5,400 nucleotides of DNA, from assembly GCA_913050205.1 (NCBI GenBank), contig CAJXAU010000141.1, positions 1 to 5,400 of the forward strand, in the 5' to 3' direction. Below, in pieces: positions 1-5,359 of this stretch. This DNA comes from an uncultured Verrucomicrobiota bacterium. Its GTDB lineage: Bacteria > Verrucomicrobiota > Verrucomicrobiia > Limisphaerales > UBA1096. Under the pieces are notes generated by a model, which did no database searches, was not told the DNA's origin, and saw only the letters and a program-made list of their open reading frames with translations. A program made the translations under genes and the position numbers. Every line of letters begins with the position of its first letter. Position 1 is the stretch's first letter.

Positions 1-359
1 GAATTTTCTTCGCCGGTGAGCCATGGGAATTCCAGCGGCAAAAAGCAGAGCACCAACATCGCCGGGATCAGCGAGAGGATCGGGGCAAGGAGATGAAAAA
101 GCCGGTCGGCCCCGGTGGGGACAATGTTCTCCTTGAACAACATCTTGATGCCATCCGCCGCCGGTTGGCCAAGCCCGAATAAACTGAGCTTACCCCCATA
201 CGGAGTCAGTGGCACGCCGACCTTATTTGGGCCGATGCGGTTTTGAATTCGGGCCAATGCCTTGCGTTCCACCCAAGTGGTCAATGCGAACATTGACGGA
301 AAGATCACCAATAATGGCACCGTGGCCAGCAGGATGTCCTTGAGATCCGTCGCGTTCAT
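1..359 (-). CDS. nuoH: NADH-quinone oxidoreductase subunit H (NuoH), N-terminal part
   Basis: NuoH (ND1 family) is the membrane subunit that links the hydrophilic arm of complex I to the proton-pumping arm and forms much of the quinone chamber. Only the first 119 codons lie here; the gene runs off the left edge. The ATG at 359 overlaps the nuoI stop as ATGA, with an AAGGAAGG ribosome site (369-376) upstream. The translation has a first membrane helix at about residues 9-29, then WVERKALARIQNRIGPNKVG (residues 29-48), then GLGQPAADGIKMLFKE (62-77), all hallmarks of the family, and a second hydrophobic segment at about 88-108. Between the RIGPN and GLGQP motifs there are roughly nine more residues than I expect from common NuoH proteins. 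Identity is certain; the completeness of the gene cannot be judged. Confidence 0.95.
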   Translation of the reverse strand, partial: MNATDLKDILLATVPLLVIFPSMFALTTWVERKALARIQNRIGPNKVGVPLTPYGGKLSLFGLGQPAADGIKMLFKENIVPTGADRLFHLLAPILSLIPAMLVLCFLPLEFPWLTGEEN

Positions 360-1153
360 TCAGTGCCGCCTTCCTTCTTGGGTCTGTCGGGTTCAACCGG
401 TGGTTCTGCGGGGGGAGGGGAGGGCGAATCGGCAGTCGATTCGGCTGGTTTTGTGATGGACTCAGCCTCTTCTTTTGCCTTGGCTTCGGCCTCGGCCTTG
501 GCTTTCGCTTCTGCCGCCTTTTTCTTGGCAGCCTCGGCGGCTTTCTTCTTGGCCTCCTTGGCCGCTTTTTCGTCGGCGATCCGCTTGTCCCGGGCGGCAG
601 CTTCCTCGGGATGAATCTTGTGGTAGTAGTCGTTGCTCTTAAGCAGGTCGTCGCGCCGGAGTAACAGACCACCGAAACGATCCGGCGTGCTTAATTCGAA
701 CTGGCTGTTCATCACAATGGCGTCGAATGGACAAACCTCCACGCAGATTTGGCAGCTCATGCAGACCGATACGTCGATATCGAATGTTGCCGGATAAAAC
801 TGGGCCTTGTTGCCGCCGCGTTCCTTTTTGTCCTTGCTCTTCTCGATGTAAATACACTGTGGAGGACATTCACGTTCGCAAATCTGGCAGGCCACACAGC
901 GGACTGTATCCATCGGCTCGCCCTTATCGTGCAGCAACATCGGGAAATTGCGGCTGTAATGGGTGACCGTGGTGGTGTCGCGGAGTTGTTCGGCTTCCTC
1001 CTTCGGATAATCGCCGGCGCGCTCAGGTAGCTTGTCATCGGTTCGCCAAGCATACTCCTTGGTGGTCAGGCGTTCCTTGTCGAAGTAGGAGCCGACAAAG
1101 TTTTTCAGCGTCACCGCCATGCCCTTGAAAATCCCGCTGCCGAGTATACTCAT
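356..1153 (-). CDS. nuoI: NADH-quinone oxidoreductase subunit I (NuoI), 2x[4Fe-4S] ferredoxin subunit with long charged tail
   Basis: NuoI passes electrons through clusters N6a and N6b towards N2 in NuoB. The 265-residue product has two complete CxxCxxCxxxCP motifs: Cys86/89/92/96 and Cys131/134/137/141. An additional Cys sits at 100. The start is the ATG at 1153: it overlaps the nuoD stop as ATGA and has an excellent Shine-Dalgarno site 7 nt upstream. A reading frame open back to 1228 lies inside nuoD and is not needed. The N-terminal segment (GMAVTLKNF at 11-19) is typical of NuoI, but about 65 residues separate it from the first cluster, more than in many homologues. After the ferredoxin core ends near residue 180 comes an unusual tail: about 183-231 is almost only Ala, Lys and Glu (a predicted charged helix or coiled coil), followed by a Pro/Ser-rich stretch (243-258) and a charged end. 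Many bacterial NuoI proteins lack this tail. Confidence 0.96.
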   Translation of the reverse strand: MSILGSGIFKGMAVTLKNFVGSYFDKERLTTKEYAWRTDDKLPERAGDYPKEEAEQLRDTTTVTHYSRNFPMLLHDKGEPMDTVRCVACQICERECPPQCIYIEKSKDKKERGGNKAQFYPATFDIDVSVCMSCQICVEVCPFDAIVMNSQFELSTPDRFGGLLLRRDDLLKSNDYYHKIHPEEAAARDKRIADEKAAKEAKKKAAEAAKKKAAEAKAKAEAEAKAKEEAESITKPAESTADSPSPPPAEPPVEPDRPKKEGGTE

Positions 1154-2298
1154 CGATCCACCTCCCCGAGTACGATGTCGATGCTGCCGAGGATGATCAC
1201 GGCATCGGCCACTTGTTGTCCGATGCACATGTCTCGCAGTACGGTCAGGTTGATGAACGACGGGGGGCGGACACGAAATCGATACGGCTTGGGAGTGCCG
1301 TCCGCAACAAGATAAAAACCAAGCTCGCCCTTGGGTGCCTCAACACGGCCGTAGGACTCTGCCTTTGCCGGTTTGAATACCTTGCCGGCGTTGCCCATGA
1401 TTGGGCCGTCCTCGATTCCGTCCAGCGCTTGGTTGAGAATCTTGATGCTCTCCCGCATCTCGAGCATCCGCACCATGAACCGGTCATAACAATCTCCGAC
1501 GTCACCTTTGGAGTACGGCACTTGAAATTGGAACCGGTCGTAGATGCCATAACGATCCACTTTGCGGATGTCGTAGTTCACGCCGCTGGCCCGGAGCATC
1601 GGGCCGGTGATCCCGGCGCTGACGGCCAGTTCTTTTGAGAGATTGCCGACCCCCTGTGTGCGGCTCAGGATGATCTCGTTTTCACAAAGCAACTTCTCGT
1701 ATTCATCGAGAAATTTTGGAAATCGATCGACCACTTCGCGTGTGCGGTCCAGCCATCCCTCGGGTACGTCGCAGCGTAGACCGCCAAAGCGAAAATAATT
1801 GCACATCATTCGCGCTCCGCTGGCCTGCTCAAACAGGTCGAGGATTTTTTCCCGTTCGCGGAAGGCGTAGAGCAGAGGGGTGCCAAGCGCACCGAGGTCA
1901 TTCACAAAAAAGCCCACGAGCGAGACGTGGTTCACCAAGCGGGTGAGTTCCGACATAATCACGCGCAGGTACTCGGCGCGCTCCGGAATTTCAATCTCGA
2001 TTAACTGTTCCGCCGCCAGTGCGTACGCCCAGTTATTGGTCATGCTGTTGAAGTAATCGAGTCGGTCCGTGAACGGCATACTCGCAAGGTAGCTCATGTT
2101 CTCTGCGAGCTTTTCGTGATTGCGGTGCAGGTAGCCAAAAACAGGCTTCAGGTCGACCACCGTTTCGCCGTCCAGCTTGACGTCCATCCGAAACACACCG
2201 TGCGTACTCGGATGATGCGGCCCCATCGAGACCTCCAGCAGACTGGTCTCCAGCCCGTCCTGCTGAATCAACTCATAGTTGGGAGCGGCGGCGGTCAC
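1150..2298 (-). CDS. nuoD: NADH-quinone oxidoreductase subunit D (NuoD, 49 kDa subunit)
   Basis: NuoD forms, with NuoB, the quinone-reduction site of complex I in the connecting module. The 382-residue length fits stand-alone NuoD. Visible family features are MGPHHPSTHG (25-34), which holds the quinone-site histidine, GYLHRNHEKLAE (55-66), a Tyr at 70 that aligns with the quinone-binding tyrosine of characterised homologues, RLDYFNSM near 80, REREKILDLFEQASG in the middle, and the usual C-terminal end GSIDIVLGEVDR. The start is a GTG at 2298: an in-frame TGA lies just upstream, and no earlier start is possible. I see no good Shine-Dalgarno sequence before it (only a weak TTAGAA next to the GTG), unlike the other genes of the operon. 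NuoC is a separate gene, so this is not a NuoCD fusion. It is followed without a gap by nuoI. Confidence 0.96.
   Translation of the reverse strand: MTAAAPNYELIQQDGLETSLLEVSMGPHHPSTHGVFRMDVKLDGETVVDLKPVFGYLHRNHEKLAENMSYLASMPFTDRLDYFNSMTNNWAYALAAEQLIEIEIPERAEYLRVIMSELTRLVNHVSLVGFFVNDLGALGTPLLYAFREREKILDLFEQASGARMMCNYFRFGGLRCDVPEGWLDRTREVVDRFPKFLDEYEKLLCENEIILSRTQGVGNLSKELAVSAGITGPMLRASGVNYDIRKVDRYGIYDRFQFQVPYSKGDVGDCYDRFMVRMLEMRESIKILNQALDGIEDGPIMGNAGKVFKPAKAESYGRVEAPKGELGFYLVADGTPKPYRFRVRPPSFINLTVLRDMCIGQQVADAVIILGSIDIVLGEVDR
1158..1167 (-). promoter_or_regulatory. Strong ribosome binding site of nuoI
   Basis: On the minus strand GGGGAGGTGG lies with its GGAGG core 7 nt before the ATG at 1153. 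This settles the nuoI start despite an open frame reaching back into nuoD, and it is the best Shine-Dalgarno match in the operon. Confidence 0.8.
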
Positions 2299-2396
2299 TT
2301 CTAATCAGATCGTTGCGCTTGGCCAAGCGCGATGGTTTGACGCCGGTGCGAATGGGTGTTTCCCCGTCTCAGCAGTTACATTGCGAAGGGAACTAA
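2299..2396 (-). other. nuoC-nuoD intergenic spacer
   Basis: This spacer of 98 bp is the only non-overlapping nuo junction seen. It holds the palindrome at 2315-2330, no open frame of note, and no clear Shine-Dalgarno site before the nuoD GTG. No T-tract terminator or convincing promoter is visible, so read-through from nuoC into nuoD is likely. Confidence 0.6.
2315..2330. repeat. Palindromic repeat copy in the nuoC-nuoD gap
   Basis: GCGCTTGGCCAAGCGC is a perfect 16-bp palindrome and contains the same 14-bp core as the copies at 4165-4206. It lies in the only gap between nuo genes in this window, 16 bp upstream of the nuoD start codon. In RNA it could form a short hairpin near the nuoD ribosome-binding region; as DNA it could be an operator-like site or a dispersed element. 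Confidence 0.75.
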
Positions 2397-2972
2397 TCAA
2401 AAGATCACCTTTCCCTTTTGATGTTTTTCCAAAATCTCATCGTGTGGGGTCGGTTCCCACTCGTAATCGAACGGCTCGACGTAATCCTTCCGCATCGGAT
2501 GCCCCTCAAATTCATCCCACATCAGGATGCGGCGCTGGTCGGGGTGCCCGCTGAAATTGACGCCGTACAAATCGAAGATTTCGCGCTCCTGCAATTCGCA
2601 ACTCCGCCAGACGGCGGTGAGAGACTGGGCCTCGGGCTTGTCTCTCTCGAGGCGCTGTCGCATCACAAGCGGGCCAGTGCGTTTTTCCATCGAGTACAAA
2701 TGGTAGACGACCTCCATCCGGGCAGGGTCCTTGTGAATAATCGTCTCAGTTTTGCCCTCTTCGTTTTTGATCTTCTCCTTGAACTCGCGGTCGAGGTAAT
2801 CAATGCCGGTGACGTTGCTGCAATAATCGAGCCGGAACGACTCGTCATCACGAAGCCAAGTGGCCACCTCAGCGGCCTTTGCCACCGGCACGATTAATGT
2901 GCCGAACTCTTCGTCCCACTCCACCTCCGGGAAGCGTTGCAGGACAGGTTCGTGGTTAACCGGAGCACTCAT
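2397..2972 (-). CDS. nuoC: NADH-quinone oxidoreductase subunit C (NuoC, 30 kDa subunit)
   Basis: NuoC is a structural subunit of the hydrophilic arm, packed against NuoD and NuoI; it binds no cofactor. The 191-residue product carries the 30 kDa-subunit signature at about residues 128-164: EREIFDLYGVNFSGHPDQRR followed by ILMWDEFEGHPMRKDY. The ATG at 2972 overlaps the nuoB stop as ATGA, and an AGGAGAAGGAA ribosome site lies 8 nt upstream (2981-2991). A segment at about 61-80 (DREFKEKIKNEEGKTETIIH) is more charged than in most NuoC proteins and is probably a surface loop. The protein ends soon after the signature, as is usual for NuoC that is not fused to NuoD. It is followed by the only sizeable gap inside this operon. 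Confidence 0.95.
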   Translation of the reverse strand: MSAPVNHEPVLQRFPEVEWDEEFGTLIVPVAKAAEVATWLRDDESFRLDYCSNVTGIDYLDREFKEKIKNEEGKTETIIHKDPARMEVVYHLYSMEKRTGPLVMRQRLERDKPEAQSLTAVWRSCELQEREIFDLYGVNFSGHPDQRRILMWDEFEGHPMRKDYVEPFDYEWEPTPHDEILEKHQKGKVIF

Positions 2973-3637
2973 GCCGTGGCTTCCTTCTCCTGTTCCTCAT
3001 CGGCAGGAGCATTCGGGTTGGTTGGCGGTTGCCAGACGTCCGGGTTGTAGGGTGGCTCAAGGTCGGTTCCGGTAAACTTGGGAACTGGGTATTGACGACG
3101 CCCTCCGGTAAAGGCCGGGTCGGACTGAATGTCCTGCGTCCGGATCTTTTCCTGCAAATAATTCAGCGATTGCAACACCGCTTCCGGGCGAGGCGGGCAT
3201 CCGGGCAAATACACGTCCACTGGGATGTAGCGGTCGATACCCTTGAGTACGTTGTAACCCTGCTTGAATGGGCCGCCGGAGATGGCGCACGCGCCCATGG
3301 CGATCACCCACTTTGGCTCCGGCATCTGATTATAGATTCGTACGACCTGCGGCGCCATTTTCTTGGTCACAGTGCCGGAGACGATCATGAGGTCGGCTTG
3401 GCGCGGCGAAGGGCGAAACACCTCCGAGCCGAAGCGGGAGATGTCAAAACGCGATGTTGCCGAGGCGATCATCTCGATGGCACAACAGGCGAGGCCAAAG
3501 GTCAGCGGCCAGACCGATCCGCCGCGGGCCCAGTTGTAAAGAAAGTCCACCTTCGAAACGATTACTCCGGCGCGTTCCAGTTCCGCGCGAGTTGTGTCGT
3601 CCAGTTCGACGCTGGGGGATGTGTTTGGGGTTGTCAT
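2969..3637 (-). CDS. nuoB: NADH-quinone oxidoreductase subunit B (NuoB, PSST subunit)
   Basis: NuoB holds the terminal [4Fe-4S] cluster N2, which hands electrons to quinone. All four ligands are visible in the 222-residue product: Cys51-Cys52 in FGLACCAIEMIA, Cys117 in MGACAISGGPF, and Cys147 in YLPGCPPRPE. The motif FRPSPRQADLMIVSGTVTKK (74-93) is also typical. I chose the ATG at 3637, which overlaps the nuoA stop as ATGA; AAAGGAG lies at 3651-3657, 13 nt upstream, a slightly long spacing. A GTG at 3664 is in frame, but it sits directly against that ribosome site and would add only nine unconserved residues. The C-terminal 50 residues (Pro- and Gly-rich, then acidic EEQEKEATA) extend beyond the conserved core and look flexible. 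Confidence 0.96.
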   Translation of the reverse strand: MTTPNTSPSVELDDTTRAELERAGVIVSKVDFLYNWARGGSVWPLTFGLACCAIEMIASATSRFDISRFGSEVFRPSPRQADLMIVSGTVTKKMAPQVVRIYNQMPEPKWVIAMGACAISGGPFKQGYNVLKGIDRYIPVDVYLPGCPPRPEAVLQSLNYLQEKIRTQDIQSDPAFTGGRRQYPVPKFTGTDLEPPYNPDVWQPPTNPNAPADEEQEKEATA

Positions 3638-4053
3638 TTCCAGGTCAACACTCCTTTGATCCACAGGTAAATCAGGCTCTCAGCCAGAAGCAAAATAAAG
3701 ATGCCCATCGCGAGGAATGAGCCGAAGGACAAGTCAGTGAAGGCCACCGCCCACGGATAGAGGAACACGACCTCGATGTCGAAGATCACAAACGCCAGTG
3801 CGTACAGGTAGTACTGCACTTTGAATTGCACCCACGAATCGCCCTTCGATTCCAACCCACACTCGAAGGTGGATTCCTTGATCTCACCCGGTTTTCTTGG
3901 GGCCAAAATCGCGGAGAGAATGAGTGGCGCGCAGGCAAACCCCACCGCCAGGACCATCATGACCGCCAACAGTAAATAAGCGGAAAAAGGGTCGCTATTT
4001 GCACCAAACAACGGCACGACATTGCCGCTCTCAGTTAGGATCTCGGATGGCAT
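3634..4053 (-). CDS. nuoA: NADH-quinone oxidoreductase subunit A (NuoA)
   Basis: NuoA (ND3 family) is a small membrane subunit next to NuoH; its first loop lines the junction between the membrane arm and the quinone site. With the ATG at 4053 the product has 139 residues and three hydrophobic helices at about 24-50, 82-104 and 112-132. The loop contains ESTFECGLES (60-69) with the conserved Cys65, and the second helix contains FDIEVVFLYPWAV (91-103); both are family hallmarks. The start is not settled: the ATG at 4053 has no clear ribosome site, and an in-frame TTG at 4089 would add 12 residues, also without a strong site. I prefer ATG because the added residues are unlike any NuoA N-terminus I know. 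It is the first nuo gene seen, so the operon promoter should lie upstream, between about 4060 and 4180. Confidence 0.93.
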   Translation of the reverse strand: MPSEILTESGNVVPLFGANSDPFSAYLLLAVMMVLAVGFACAPLILSAILAPRKPGEIKESTFECGLESKGDSWVQFKVQYYLYALAFVIFDIEVVFLYPWAVAFTDLSFGSFLAMGIFILLLAESLIYLWIKGVLTWK

Positions 4054-4164
4054 GGTTGTTAGCACACAAAGCCAAGCGGAGGAGTCCAATACAACTTCGC
4101 AGACGCGCAGAGCATTGGGATTTGAGGAGAGAAGTCAAGACCCTCTTTGCCAATCGTAAAGTGT
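4054..4164 (-). promoter_or_regulatory. Leader of nuoA; candidate but weak nuo operon promoter
   Basis: The region between the repeat array and nuoA is the natural place for the operon promoter. On the minus strand, TTGACT (plus positions 4133-4138) resembles a -35 box, but the hexamer about 16 nt downstream (AATGCT) matches the -10 consensus poorly. A half-copy of the palindrome, GCCAAGCG, lies at 4071-4078 inside this leader. The call rests on position and one hexamer, and an alternative is read-through from the FGE-like gene. Confidence 0.3.
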
Positions 4165-4206
4165 GCTTGGCCAAGCGCTTGGCTCAATCATTCGCTTGGC
4201 CAAGCG
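4165..4206. repeat. Paired copies of palindromic repeat (core CGCTTGGCCAAGCG)
   Basis: Two copies lie here. One is GCTTGGCCAAGC at 4165-4176, which runs on into an overlapping palindrome GCCAAGCGCTTGGC at 4170-4183. The other is a perfect 14-bp palindrome CGCTTGGCCAAGCG at 4193-4206. Segments 4165-4177 and 4193-4205 are exact reverse complements of each other, so the array can fold into a 13-bp stem with a 15-nt loop. The stop codon of the FGE-like gene (4184-4186) lies between them, and the second copy encodes the end of that protein. The array could serve as a 3' stem, a protein-binding site or a dispersed repeat; no T tract supports it as an intrinsic terminator. Confidence 0.75.
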
Positions 4207-5212
4207 GGGGTGCCAGAACCACGCGGAACCCGGCGAGGATCCAGCGGTAATCCGGCTCCTGTGCCTCGGCCCGGCAGGCGGACCGAAGAATGTTGCTCGG
4301 GCAGTAGTAGGCGCCGCCTCGGAGTACCTTCATCTTGCCGGTTGTGGAAAAGGCTCGGCCTCCGGGATAGGCAACATAGGCATCATTACACCATTCGAAC
4401 AGGTTGCCGTGCATGTCGTACAGTCCCCACGTGTTCGGCTTGAGTTTGCCAACCGGCTCCGGCTGGTTCCCACTATTACCGGCCCACCAACCGTACTCGC
4501 TGAGAGAATCAGCCGAATCGCCGTAACTGTACGCACCCTTTGAGCCGGCGCGGCAGGCGTATTCCCATTCAGTCTCGGTGGGCAGTCGATAAACATAACC
4601 GCTTGGCAACCGCCCGATTGACCCCTCTGCATTGGTCAGTCGCTTGCAGTACTCGACTGCTTCATGCCAAGTAACTCGATTGACCGGCAAATCGGGGGAA
4701 TCCTCAGTGCTACTGGGATTTTCTCCCATCAACTCTTTGTAGTTTTTTTGGGTGACCTCGTATCGGCTTATCCAAAAACCATGCGGCACATCGGTCGTGT
4801 GTGCAGGGCCCTCGTCCATGAACCGCCCCGACTCATCGTCTGGACTTCCCATCACAAATTGCCCCGGGGGAATCCAGACCAATTGGTCCGGAAGGGTGAT
4901 ATCTTGCCAGATTAACCTGAAAAATGCCGAACTGCTTCCGGTATTTTTAAGTCGCAGTTGAGCTTTCGACTGTTTTTGAACAGGAAATGCATGAACCGGC
5001 GACCACTTGACCTTTTTTGAAATCAAACTGTCCGCTCGCGATATCACAGCCAGACCGCTCTTGGGTAAATTCGAGGAGGTGATAACCGGGGAGCGATCCG
5101 ATGACGAGGATTCCACATGCAATCGCATCTGGCCCAGCGCAAGGGGAGTACCCAGCGAAAAACTGGCCATGAACAATACGCTCAATAAAAACGGGAAAAA
5201 CCTCACTTCCAC
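4184..5212 (-). CDS. Secreted SUMF1/FGE-sulfatase domain protein (formylglycine-generating-enzyme-like)
   Basis: The 342-residue product starts with a signal peptide (hydrophobic core at about residues 5-25, possible cleavage after ALG near 27), so it is probably exported. Residues 30-108 form a small module ending in AFFRLIWQD. Residues 110-338 are an FGE-sulfatase (SUMF1) domain: LVWIPPGQFVMGSP (111-124), FWISRYEVTQKNY, LPVNRVTWHEAVEYC, YRLPTETEWEYACRAG, NTWGLYDMHGNLFEWCND, VLRGGAYYC (296-304) and a closing AGFRVV. True FGE oxidises a sulfatase cysteine to formylglycine and uses two cysteines five residues apart in the RGGS region. Here Cys304 fits the first, but Leu309 stands where the second is expected; the next Cys is 313. 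Catalytic FGE activity is therefore doubtful, and the general fold assignment is safer. The start is GTG at 5212 or GTG at 5206 (an in-frame TGA lies further upstream); ATG at 5170 would cut the signal peptide. The last residues (PLGQAND) are encoded by a palindromic repeat. Confidence 0.88.
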   Translation of the reverse strand: MEVRFFPFLLSVLFMASFSLGTPLALGQMRLHVESSSSDRSPVITSSNLPKSGLAVISRADSLISKKVKWSPVHAFPVQKQSKAQLRLKNTGSSSAFFRLIWQDITLPDQLVWIPPGQFVMGSPDDESGRFMDEGPAHTTDVPHGFWISRYEVTQKNYKELMGENPSSTEDSPDLPVNRVTWHEAVEYCKRLTNAEGSIGRLPSGYVYRLPTETEWEYACRAGSKGAYSYGDSADSLSEYGWWAGNSGNQPEPVGKLKPNTWGLYDMHGNLFEWCNDAYVAYPGGRAFSTTGKMKVLRGGAYYCPSNILRSACRAEAQEPDYRWILAGFRVVLAPPLGQAND

Positions 5213-5272
5213 GCAAAAGTACGCGAATCAGGGAAACTTGGTTACGCTCGGCCGAGGCAACCTTTGCTGGGC

Positions 5273-5320
5273 AAAAAGAATCCGGCGGGGCCAGTTTGAA
5301 GAAAACTGCAACCCCGCCGG
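5273..5320 (-). terminator. Rho-independent terminator of the gene upstream of the FGE-like gene
   Basis: CCGGCGGGG (5282-5290) pairs perfectly with CCCCGCCGG (5312-5320), and inside it CAGTTT (5292-5297) pairs with AAACTG (5303-5308) around a GAAGA loop, with a small asymmetric bulge. Read on the minus strand, the hairpin is followed at once by ATTCTTTTTGC (5271-5281), a T-rich tract. No T tract follows in the plus direction, so the terminator acts on minus-strand transcripts entering from beyond the right edge. It also separates the FGE-like gene from that upstream gene, so the FGE-like gene needs its own promoter in 5213-5272, where I see no convincing -35/-10 pair. Confidence 0.8.
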
Positions 5321-5359
5321 GGATAGTTCGAGGATGCAATGCCAGTTAGTAGTAGACTC

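Noticed and set aside
165..174. TTGGCCAAG resembling the palindrome, inside nuoH
   Set aside because: It encodes the conserved GLGQP motif of NuoH and does not extend to the full palindrome arms.
223..672. Minus-strand open frame with a strongly basic Pro/Arg/Lys-rich product overlapping nuoI and nuoH
   Set aside because: It is the +1/-1 shadow of the Ala/Lys/Glu codon runs in the nuoI tail; nuoI and nuoH account fully for this DNA with clear motifs.
1882..1890. Half-copy GCCAAGCGC inside nuoD
   Set aside because: It falls in well-conserved nuoD codons and lacks the other arm, so chance is the simpler explanation.
2418..2897. Plus-strand open frame of 159 codons opposite nuoC
   Set aside because: It lies wholly antisense to nuoC, whose signature motifs and ribosome site are unambiguous; long antisense frames are common opposite GC-rich genes.
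3029..3670. Plus-strand open frame of 213 codons opposite nuoB
   Set aside because: Antisense to nuoB with all N2 cluster ligands; the antisense product has no recognisable motif.
4165..4206. Repeat pair considered as a CRISPR array or as an intrinsic terminator
   Set aside because: Units are too short and too few for CRISPR, and neither direction shows a T-rich tract after the stem.
4947..5339. Minus-strand open frame of 130 codons overlapping the start of the FGE-like gene
   Set aside because: It runs through the terminator hairpin at 5282-5320 and lies out of frame with the signal peptide and N-terminal module of the FGE-like gene; no family recognised.
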